From FEN-1297 sp963843605 (GTDB lineage Bacteria; Bacteroidota; Ignavibacteria; Ignavibacteriales; Ignavibacteriaceae), in assembly GCA_963843605.1 (NCBI GenBank), contig CAWJLA010000002.1, positions 62,001 to 126,000 of the forward strand: DNA of 64,000 bases, given 5' to 3'. Shown piece by piece: positions 36,041 through 43,489 of the stretch (position 1 is the stretch's first letter; every line of letters begins with the position of its first letter). Below the pieces are notes generated by a model that searched no databases, was not told the DNA's origin, and saw only the letters and a program-made list of their open reading frames with translations. Both the position numbers and the translations under genes were made by a program.

Positions 36041-37045
36041 AACCTCCCTGAATCCTCCCTTAAAATTATTTACGTTGCCGCGCGTTGCAAGTTTTCCTTC
36101 GATCGCAGATTTTGAAAGTGAGTTGGCTTCTGCTACAAGTTCTTTAATTGTATGAACTACTTTATTTAAGCTCTTACCAAGGACATCCTTATCCGATCTT
36201 ATTTTAACTTCTACGCTGTAATCACCTTCGGCAATTTTTTCCGCAACTACTACCTGATCTTTGATACTCTGAATCATTACTTGGCCGATTACTCCCATCA
36301 ATTTTCCCACTTCATCGTTGCTTGTCTGTTTCATTTCCACGTCGATATCTCCGGAGGCAACTTTTTGAGCGGCATCGGAAATTACCTGCAAAGGTTTGCT
36401 GATCAGCTTGGAAATAAAATAGCCGAGTAAAATAGCAATAAGTACTCCGGAAAACGCCAAAATCATCATTAACCTTACGGCTGCGTTAGCTTCCAGTGTA
36501 TTATTATCCGATCGTTGTTTTGCATTTGCAGCTTTCATGGCAGTCAGATTGTCCAGATCCTCATGTACTAGTTTCCTCGGCGTATCAAGTTCGGTTAAAT
36601 ATAATGTAAGCGCTTCATCATTTTTTCCGCTTTTAACTAAATCAGTAATTTTTGATAAAGAGCCGCTAAAACTCGCCAGATCTGTTTCGAGTTTGCTATA
36701 ATTCTTTTTAGCATCTTCCGTTAATAAAGATTTACTGAATTCTTTCATATTGACGGAAATCTGGTTATTCATATCATCAATTGTTTTTAAGACATCTTTT
36801 TTTCGAATCTTATCTTTAATTGTAATAGCTTCCAGAATGTTCACCCTTTGGCGCTGAAAAGCTTCGGATATCTGACCGATATTTTCAATCGGCAGAGTAT
36901 TCTTTTCGAACAGTATTGTGTCGCTGTTATCGGCATTTTTGAGACTAACTATTCCTTCATACCCTACGATTCCGGATATTAAAGCTACAAGGACAAAGCT
37001 TAAAATTAGTTTTGTTCCTACTTTTAGATTATAAAACCACGACAT
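35522..37045 (-). CDS. Poly-HAMP methyl-accepting chemotaxis protein, N-terminal part (frameshifted)
   Basis: 507-residue frame starting MSWFYNLKVGTKLILSF, with AGAGGA before the ATG. TM1 about 11-33, 4HB_MCP sensor about 34-190, TM2 about 193-212, then HAMP units including VAEKIAEGDYSVEVKIRSDK and the first 181-residue double repeat. The last ~30 residues after FINDTIEQVR are out of frame, because one copy of the duplicated segment has four Cs where the other has three. The sensor region resembles that of the orphan MCP at 10646 (SGIVGYEGI after TM1), unlike the ETMGISYIKEAN type of receptors 2 and 4. Confidence 0.92.
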   Translation of the reverse strand: MSWFYNLKVGTKLILSFVLVALISGIVGYEGIVSLKNADNSDTILFEKNTLPIENIGQISEAFQRQRVNILEAITIKDKIRKKDVLKTIDDMNNQISVNMKEFSKSLLTEDAKKNYSKLETDLASFSGSLSKITDLVKSGKNDEALTLYLTELDTPRKLVHEDLDNLTAMKAANAKQRSDNNTLEANAAVRLMMILAFSGVLIAILLGYFISKLISKPLQVISDAAQKVASGDIDVEMKQTSNDEVGKLMGVIGQVMIQSIKDQVVVAEKIAEGDYSVEVKIRSDKDVLGKSLNKVVHTIKELVAEANSLSKSAIEGKLATRGNVNNFKGGFREVVQGVNDTLDAVIGPLNVAAEYVDRIAKGDIPNKITDNYNGDFNEIKNNLNMCIDAMNGLVNGMNEMSKQHDLGDIDAVIDTNNFQGTYKEMAAGVNNMVQGHITVKKKAMACIAEFGKGNFEAPLERFPGKKAFINDTIEQVRGKFKIFNSGYRSSRKCGGSRQISNKGRCK

Positions 37046-37090
37046 TTTTTCCTCTTGATGATTTATGATTAAATAAGTTATAAATTATTT

Positions 37091-37705
37091 CTAATAACTA
37101 AATGCGACCCCCTTATGTAATCCTGCTTGCATTACTTCAAGGCTGTCATTAATTAATTGTGCTGCGTTCTCGATAATGGGTTCGCCGTGCCCCGGATAAA
37201 TAATATTGATCTTTAATTTTGATAATTTCTTAAAAGAATTAATATATTCTTCCGTGTAGCGAACCTCAGCACCTGTCGCTTTCAAGGTTAGATCCCCGGA
37301 AAATAAAGCCTCTTCTTCTTCACAATAGAGACTTATTGAATCGGACGAATGACCCGGTGTATATATTACCTTAAAAAGACAATCACCTATTAATACCGAA
37401 TCGTTATCGGATAATAAATTATCCGCCACGTGAAAATTATTCGATGCGAATACTTTAGCATTATATTTATCCTTAACCGCCGATGTACCGCCGACGTGAT
37501 CAAAATGCGAATGAGTAAGTATCACCTGATCAATTTTATTTTTCCCTAAACCTGTATGTATTGATTCAATGTGGTCGAGGATATAATCGTCGGAACCGGT
37601 GTCAATAAGCGTATTAAGATCATTAATTCTGTTCCACGTTCCGAGAACCAGGTATGAATTAGCCGAATAAATTAAAGGGTTGGTTCTCAATTTTATTACT
37701 TTCAT
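37091..37705 (-). CDS. Metallo-beta-lactamase-fold hydrolase in chemosensory cluster
   Basis: 204-aa MBL-fold protein. Metal ligands are visible: HSHFDHVGG (HxHxDH), the third-ligand His in IYTPGHSSDSISLY, the bridging Asp in LFSGDLTLKATG, and His in YPGHGEPI. This is glyoxalase-II-like in layout, but the substrate is unknown; related oxygen-sensing MBL domains (ODP) also exist in signalling proteins. It starts in a TGATG overlap with the CheR-like gene, one base shared, so the two are translationally coupled. That position inside a chemotaxis operon is unusual and implies a signalling role more than a metabolic one. Confidence 0.85.
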   Translation of the reverse strand: MKVIKLRTNPLIYSANSYLVLGTWNRINDLNTLIDTGSDDYILDHIESIHTGLGKNKIDQVILTHSHFDHVGGTSAVKDKYNAKVFASNNFHVADNLLSDNDSVLIGDCLFKVIYTPGHSSDSISLYCEEEEALFSGDLTLKATGAEVRYTEEYINSFKKLSKLKINIIYPGHGEPIIENAAQLINDSLEVMQAGLHKGVAFSY

Positions 37706-38319
37706 CAGTTTACCTCAATCTTTCTGAAAACCTGAGCATCCGGTACCACCTGCTCAAACATATGCGCTGCTTCGTTCGGTATTTTCTGTGTATTTTCCGT
37801 TGCAAACAAACCGCCGGGCGCAAGCGATTGATGAAACATTTTAATAACCTTAATTCTTTCGGCAGGCTGGAAATGCAAAAGCACATTCTTACAAAGTATT
37901 AAACTGAAGCCGTCACCGATGGATTTTAGAGTTAATAGATCATGCTTATGAAAACTGACTCTTGTTTTAATCGATTCTGAAATACCGTAATAATTGTTTC
38001 CTTTTTCGGATCTGGAAAAATACTTTTGAAATATATCGGCAGGTATTCTTTTTAATTCTTCCTCAGGATATAATCCTTCATTAATTATTTCCCCGAAATT
38101 GCTTCCTTCATCTATATCGGTCGCGCTTATATAAACATTCTTAAACGAAAAATTTCCCATGTGCTCTGCAAGAATAATTGCCAGAGTATAAGGCTCGGGC
38201 CCCATCGCGCACCCGGCATCCCAAATTCTTATTTTGCTTCTGCCGCTTACTTCCGGGACCAAAACTTTTGCTATATGTTCAAGCGTATGTGTATCTCTGA
38301 AAAAGAATGTAAATGCCAT
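37705..38319 (-). CDS. CheR-like methyltransferase lacking the N-terminal domain
   Basis: 204-aa protein containing only the catalytic domain of CheR: MAFTFFFRDTHTLEH, SAM motif IWDAGCAMGPEPYTLA, ATDIDEGSN, and FSLILCKNVLLHF (in place of CRNVLIYF). The helical receptor-recognition domain of about 70 residues is absent, and only 30 bases separate the gene from cheA, so it cannot be hidden upstream. The glycine motif GCAMGPEP differs from the GCSTGEEP of the full-length CheR. It may methylate a different target or rely on another protein for docking. Coupled to the MBL-fold gene downstream. Confidence 0.85.
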   Translation of the reverse strand: MAFTFFFRDTHTLEHIAKVLVPEVSGRSKIRIWDAGCAMGPEPYTLAIILAEHMGNFSFKNVYISATDIDEGSNFGEIINEGLYPEEELKRIPADIFQKYFSRSEKGNNYYGISESIKTRVSFHKHDLLTLKSIGDGFSLILCKNVLLHFQPAERIKVIKMFHQSLAPGGLFATENTQKIPNEAAHMFEQVVPDAQVFRKIEVN

Positions 38320-38349
38320 AATAACGTAATACCTGTTTTTAATTTTTAA

Positions 38350-40434
38350 TTATTTTACAATTTCCGTTTCTTCATTTTCTAATATTTTTTTTATATCAAG
38401 GATTAACGCAACCGCCCCGTCGCCCATTATCGTCGCTCCGGATATGCCTTCTACGTTTTTGTAATAACCGCCGAGTGACTTTAGTACGGTCTGATGCTGC
38501 CCTATTACCTGGTCAACGACAAACCCGACCTTTCCGTTGTTAATTTTCGCAATTGCTATCTGCTGAATTGAAGGCGGCTTGGATTTTATTTCGAATTTAC
38601 TTCGCAGATTTATATAGGGAATGATTCCGCCGCGTACATTTATAATATTACGGCCGTGCGTCCTTTTTATATCATTCTCGGTTAACTCGATACATTCTTC
38701 AACCGAAGATAGGGGGAGCACAAAACTGTCTTCATCAATCTTTACGAGAAGACCGTCTATTATCGCAAGTGTAAGCGGAAGTCTTAATGTAATTGTAGTT
38801 CCGGAACCGCTGCTGGATATTTCGACCGTTCCTCTTAATGCTTCTATCGCCCTTTTTACCACATCCATCCCTACGCCTCTGCCTGATACATTTGTAACTT
38901 TTTCTGCTGTGGAAAACCCGGCCGCAAATATTAGGGACAGAAGTTCGGAGTCGGAAGGATCTGAATTATCTGCAATAAGCCCCTGGCGTATGGCTTTTGC
39001 TTTTATTTTTTCTTTATTCATTCCCTTGCCGTCGTCGCTGATCTTAATTAAAACGTTTCCGCCTGATTGCGAAGCAGAGAGATGTACTGTTCCGGTTGAC
39101 GATTTCCCTTTTTGTAATCTTTCTTCCGGATTCTCTATTCCGTGGTCTATTGAGTTTCTGATAATATGTATTAATGGATCATTTAACTTTTCTATAACAG
39201 TTTTGTCTAGTTCAGTTTCGGCACCGGCTGTTGTTAACTCTACTTCTTTACCGAGTTCTTTTGAAAGGTCCCTCACGAGCCTCTTAAATTTGCTGAAGGT
39301 AGTGCCTATCGGAAGCATCCTTATATTCAATGCACTGTCGCGAAGAGACCATGTTATTCGTTCAATTTCTTCCGAGAGCGAAATAATGTTGGTATCGGTG
39401 CTGTTAAATGCTATTTGATTAAGCCTTGCCTGAGCAGTAACAAGCTCGCCTACAAGATTCACTAATTCGTCCAGTTTTTCCGCGCTTACCCTTATACTGG
39501 AGAGCGAATCATTTTCGTGATGGACTTCAATATTATTTTTTATTTTTTTATCGTCATTATTTTTAACCGGTGCGGTTTTAATTTGCTGCGCTGATGTTTC
39601 AAATTCGGATAATAAATTTAAGATATCCGGTTTTTTGGTTTTTGCAACGGCAAATACAAGTTCTTTAAAATCTTTAAAGTCTTCTTCGCCGTCTAGTTTA
39701 CTTTCCTTATCTATAGTTTCAATTTTTAATTCGCAGTTGTCTTCTACAAAAATGAAAACATCCTTAATTGCATTTAATCCTTTATCCGTTTTAAGGATAA
39801 TTTCCCAACAGGCGTAACATTTCTCGTGATTTAAATACTCAAATAAAGGCAGTTCTTTAAAATTGCCCAGTATAAACGATTTCCCCAAATCTCTTAATTC
39901 ATTTAAGAGCATAACCGGATTAGTCCCGGTCAGAAAAATATCTTCAGAGGGTTTAAATTTTATATAATATGTTTCCGGCTTTCCCTGAATATTATTATCT
40001 GTCCCCGCAGACGTCTTTTTAATTTCTTTTTCTTTATCACCCTTATTAAGATTGAATTTAGCAATGATCTGTCCGAATGACAGTATAATATCATTTACAA
40101 TTTTTTCGTTAACCTCTCCCTTGCCTTGAGAATTATTAAGCAAAATTCCGATCTGGTCTTTAGCCGCAAGAGTAAGGTCGATAATTTCCTTATTTATTTT
40201 TATTACGCCGTTTCTGATATGGTCGTACACGTTTTCTATATCATGTGTAAACATTGTTATATCGTCATAACCGAACATGCCCGCCGATCCTTTTATAGTA
40301 TGAAGCGCGCGGAATACACGGGCAATCAATTCGTTATTATCGGGAGATTCTTCTAGTTCAAGCAGAGTAGATTCAAGTTCAGCAAGCAATTCCGTTGCCT
40401 CTTCAATAAAGGCTTTTCTATGTGCGTCTATCAT
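38350..40434 (-). CDS. cheA: CheA chemotaxis histidine kinase
   Basis: 694-aa CheA. HPt (P1) domain with phospho-acceptor His45 in VFRALHTIKGSAGMFG; a P2-like response-regulator docking region (about 160-260); dimerisation P3 helices (ISVSAEKLDELVNLV-type, SSIRVSAEKLDELVNLVGEL near 320). The ATPase P4 domain has N-box DPLIHIIRNSIDHGIE, G1 ISDDGKGMN and G2 GRGVGMDVV, and the CheW-like P5 domain is at the C-terminus (about 560-690). It overlaps cheY by four bases (ATGA), so receiver and kinase are coupled. All catalytic motifs are intact. Confidence 0.97.
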   Translation of the reverse strand: MIDAHRKAFIEEATELLAELESTLLELEESPDNNELIARVFRALHTIKGSAGMFGYDDITMFTHDIENVYDHIRNGVIKINKEIIDLTLAAKDQIGILLNNSQGKGEVNEKIVNDIILSFGQIIAKFNLNKGDKEKEIKKTSAGTDNNIQGKPETYYIKFKPSEDIFLTGTNPVMLLNELRDLGKSFILGNFKELPLFEYLNHEKCYACWEIILKTDKGLNAIKDVFIFVEDNCELKIETIDKESKLDGEEDFKDFKELVFAVAKTKKPDILNLLSEFETSAQQIKTAPVKNNDDKKIKNNIEVHHENDSLSSIRVSAEKLDELVNLVGELVTAQARLNQIAFNSTDTNIISLSEEIERITWSLRDSALNIRMLPIGTTFSKFKRLVRDLSKELGKEVELTTAGAETELDKTVIEKLNDPLIHIIRNSIDHGIENPEERLQKGKSSTGTVHLSASQSGGNVLIKISDDGKGMNKEKIKAKAIRQGLIADNSDPSDSELLSLIFAAGFSTAEKVTNVSGRGVGMDVVKRAIEALRGTVEISSSGSGTTITLRLPLTLAIIDGLLVKIDEDSFVLPLSSVEECIELTENDIKRTHGRNIINVRGGIIPYINLRSKFEIKSKPPSIQQIAIAKINNGKVGFVVDQVIGQHQTVLKSLGGYYKNVEGISGATIMGDGAVALILDIKKILENEETEIVK

Positions 40435-40796
40435 CCTATCACCTTTTTAACAACGTTAATAAGTTGTTCCGGTTTAAAAGGCTTTACAATCCATCCTGTG
40501 GCTCCGGCACTTTTTCCTTCTAATTTCTTTTCATTCTGAGACTCGGTAGTCAGCATTATTATCGGGACGAATTTGTGCTTAGGATGCGAACGGACGTTTT
40601 TAATCAGCTCAATTCCGTCCATCAAAGGCATATTCAAGTCGGTAACAATTAAATTAAGATCTGAATTTTGAATTTTTGACAGCGCATCTTTTCCGTCGGA
40701 TGCTTCGATAACATTGTATCCGGCATCCTGCAAAGTAAAACTTACCATTTGCCGGACACTGGCGGAATCATCTACTGTCATTATTGTTTTAATCAT
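40431..40796 (-). CDS. cheY: CheY-like response regulator
   Basis: 121-aa single receiver domain. The ATG at 40796 (MIKTIMTVDDSASVRQMV) is chosen over an earlier in-frame start because it overlaps the STAS gene stop by 8 bases and gives normal CheY length. Acidic pair at 9-10, phospho-acceptor Asp53 in IVTDLNMPLMDG, conserved Thr in IIMLTTESQ and Lys in GWIVKPFKPEQL. This is the diffusible output of the cluster CheA. No flagellar or pilus motor genes lie in the window, so the output target is open. Confidence 0.95.
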   Translation of the reverse strand: MIKTIMTVDDSASVRQMVSFTLQDAGYNVIEASDGKDALSKIQNSDLNLIVTDLNMPLMDGIELIKNVRSHPKHKFVPIIMLTTESQNEKKLEGKSAGATGWIVKPFKPEQLINVVKKVIG

Positions 40797-41133
40797 TTTT
40801 AGTATCTCCGGAATTTTGTTCAAACTCTTCAGTAAGCCAGTCAAATGAGGGGCAGCCCAAATCATTTATCAGTGAAATAAAAGGCGTGTTATTGGTCCCT
40901 TTCAATTTCAAGATTTTACCGTCTTTATTCATTGTTGTTTTCAAAGACAACAAAATTTGGAAATATGAAATGTCTAATGATTCGGCGGCGCGATAATCGA
41001 TAATAATTGTATTTACGTTATTATATAAACCGGTTAATGCTTGTTTTATTTCGGCACAGGTTTGAATTGTAAGCGGTCCGTTTAAGACAAGTTCGGCGCT
41101 TTCACCGGACTTTTCATTTATTATTTTGTACAT
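40789..41133 (-). CDS. STAS-domain protein (anti-anti-sigma-like)
   Basis: 114-aa protein with a STAS fold: AELVLNGPLTIQTCAEIKQA, then NTIIIDYRAAESLDISYFQI, where the Asp-Ile-Ser (DIS) is at the usual phosphorylatable Ser position, and KLKGTNNTPFISLINDLG. Placed first among the cluster genes after the soluble MCP-like gene and overlapping cheY. Small STAS proteins in chemosensory clusters are known but their role is mostly undefined; binding to CheA or the receptor array is an inference. Confidence 0.85.
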   Translation of the reverse strand: MYKIINEKSGESAELVLNGPLTIQTCAEIKQALTGLYNNVNTIIIDYRAAESLDISYFQILLSLKTTMNKDGKILKLKGTNNTPFISLINDLGCPSFDWLTEEFEQNSGDTKND

Positions 41134-41141
41134 TTTTCGCC

Positions 41142-42965
41142 CTAAAATAATTCTACATTATCACCTAATGAATCATCATTTCTATTTATTTGGATTGATT
41201 CAGTTTCATCTAACTCAAACTGGTACGGCTGCATTATTTTCTTATGAATTTTTCTTTCATGCTCCATAGTATAATTTCTTGCCAAATATTTTGTGTTAGT
41301 CGCAAGTTCCGAATTATAATTTCCGTCTTCGGAGATTTTACTAATTACGTTCTCAAGTTCTTTTTTAACAGTATTAAAAAAATTGGTGGCATCGCCGTTG
41401 ACTACCAGTTCATTAGCGGCGCAAATTATTTCTTCTTTAAGCTCCGTAACTTCTTTTGTTAAATTCGTAATATCTTTTTCGGTTTTGCCTTCAAGATTAA
41501 TTAAGCTTTGAACCAGTATGGATATTTTATCTGTAGAGGAGATTAAATGTTCTCCCTCTTTAGTATATGTACCCTTCTCCAGATTTAATTTGAGATCCTT
41601 TGATCTTACGCTTATGCTATTTAAAATCTTTGAAGTTGATTCGGTTTGAGATTTTGCCTCAACGGAAAGTCTTTGTATGGTTTCCGATAATACACCGAGG
41701 GCAGATCCGTTTTTGCCGGCTCGTGCGGCCTTAACGCGCGCATTTAACGCAATCAGTTCAATCTCGGTACCGATGTCTTCTATTTCCATCACGTATTTCG
41801 AAAGGTCTTCCACTACGGAAATAACTGAATTGATCGACAGGGACAGATCGCTCCCGATCTCGATATTCTTGTTTAATCCTTTTGTTATTTCACTAAGCTC
41901 AGCAATAATATTATGCATGGAATTTTTTTCGTTCTTATCGTTTTTACCGACGAGTTCAACCGTTTCCTCCAGCATTCCCGCAACATTCCTTTTAACGCCT
42001 CTTAAACTGCCGGTTATTTTCTCCAGCGCCGAATTATATTCATCCGAGGAACTTTTTAATTGAGATAATTCCAGAATAATTATATCATGGATCCGTCCCA
42101 GAATTTCCGCATAATTCTGTTCATCGCCGCTTTCGGTAACTTCATTGGATTTATGGATAAGATCTTCGAATGCAGATTTTGTATGTTCCAGACGCTGCCT
42201 GGTAATATCCTGAAATTGAATGGATGTAACGATTTCATTTATATTTCCGGAGATGCCTGAAGAGCAGTTCGATATTTTCTCAACCTGCCTTATCTTTTTA
42301 TCGAATTTGGAATTAAATGCTTCCGATGAGTAAGTAATATTTGTTTTTATTACACTTGACTGTTCGCTTTGTTCTTTGTCAAGTTTTTCAAGTTTGAAAC
42401 TGGTTTCTTTTAGTTCTTTTATTAAGTAAACCGACTTTTCTAGAATCGTCTTTGCCTTCTCGTGGATCAATCCCGAAAGTTTATCGACCGTTTCCGCCAG
42501 CACAAAAAACCCCTGATCTTCGGCACCCAGTCTCGCACTTTCTATTTTTGTAGATATGCCCAGCATTCTAAGCTGTTTAATTATTCTGTTAAAGCCCTGT
42601 AATTGATCGCTAATTGAAACAACTTCGGGCAGAATAACAAATAGCCCTTGTTTGTCTTCTCTAATCTCCTTTTGTGTATTTTCAATATAATAATCAAACT
42701 CTTTCAAGAGCGAATTTAACTGCTCTATTCCTTTATTTAATATTTCATCAGTAATTGAGGAAGCCGCTTCAGAAGCTAAGTGGGTTAAATTGCGGGATCT
42801 GCTTAAATATTTTTGAAGACTGCTTCCGATTGAAAGGAAGCGTTCCTCCGATACAAAAACAAATTTATCAATCTGTTCGCAGATATAGTGAAATATTTCT
42901 ATATAACCGGTAATATTTAAATTCGAATGTTTACTCCGAAAATTTATTTCACTGGATGTTTGCAT
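41142..42965 (-). CDS. Soluble divergent MCP-like protein with two receptor-type modules
   Basis: 607-aa predominantly coiled-coil protein with no membrane segment. Two segments resemble the MCP signalling hairpin in diverged form: LRMLGISTKIESARLGAEDQ...LAETVDKLSG (about 135-170) and IELIALNARVKAARAGKNGS...LSETIQRLS (about 400-435; compare TNLLALNAAIEAARAGE). The protein therefore looks like a tandem duplication of an MA-like module. The C-terminus ends NDDSLGDNVELF, an aromatic-ending tail similar to that of the cluster receptors. It is the first gene of the cluster, so it probably forms part of the cytoplasmic array. I know of no named family for it. Confidence 0.75.
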   Translation of the reverse strand: MQTSSEINFRSKHSNLNITGYIEIFHYICEQIDKFVFVSEERFLSIGSSLQKYLSRSRNLTHLASEAASSITDEILNKGIEQLNSLLKEFDYYIENTQKEIREDKQGLFVILPEVVSISDQLQGFNRIIKQLRMLGISTKIESARLGAEDQGFFVLAETVDKLSGLIHEKAKTILEKSVYLIKELKETSFKLEKLDKEQSEQSSVIKTNITYSSEAFNSKFDKKIRQVEKISNCSSGISGNINEIVTSIQFQDITRQRLEHTKSAFEDLIHKSNEVTESGDEQNYAEILGRIHDIIILELSQLKSSSDEYNSALEKITGSLRGVKRNVAGMLEETVELVGKNDKNEKNSMHNIIAELSEITKGLNKNIEIGSDLSLSINSVISVVEDLSKYVMEIEDIGTEIELIALNARVKAARAGKNGSALGVLSETIQRLSVEAKSQTESTSKILNSISVRSKDLKLNLEKGTYTKEGEHLISSTDKISILVQSLINLEGKTEKDITNLTKEVTELKEEIICAANELVVNGDATNFFNTVKKELENVISKISEDGNYNSELATNTKYLARNYTMEHERKIHKKIMQPYQFELDETESIQINRNDDSLGDNVELF

Positions 42966-43489
42966 AATCGTTTTTTAATAAATTATTTTTTTCACGATAG
43001 CCGTTTTAGATGAAAACAATTTTTTTAAGGCTTTATCAGATTATCGATAAAAGTGTAAAATACTTTCCCGGAATGTTGTAAGCGAAGAATTTTTGTTGTA
43101 AGCGAGCGGTTATTGAAATAAGTCTGATAAAAATAAAAGCTAAGAAATAAACACGTCAAGTAAAATTTTATAATACCTGATATATTCCCGTATCATTTAA
43201 CCTTATTACATAGAAATTGCAGCCTCAAATTCTTTTGGCCGTATTATCCTTTATGCAATTATTTAAGCGATTATAATGGGAACAGCTTAATTCATACATG
43301 CCTTTATGCCTGAATGACATTCCTGCCCAATTTAGTTTTATCTCAGATCGGGTTGTTCTGCAGAATTCTAAATTATTTTTTAAATAATTCCAAATTAACC
43401 GTAATCGGTACTACTTATATAAAGTATAATAAAAACCGGGAGATTTATCTTATAATAATCCTCAGGCTGATAAGGGAGGCTGCCGATCA
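42966..43489. promoter_or_regulatory. Divergent promoter region of chemosensory and caspase/papain clusters
   Basis: 524 bases between the two divergent clusters, therefore containing promoters for both. At 43071-43112 the word GTTGTAAGCGA occurs twice, 20 bases apart, followed by GCGG; a related arrangement occurs at 14141-14180. An AGGGAGG ribosome site lies just before the papain gene. No RNA gene was recognised. Confidence 0.45.

Noticed and set aside
38621..39418. 265-aa plus-strand frame opposite cheA
   Set aside because: Serine/proline-rich antisense shadow of cheA with no ribosome site or family resemblance.
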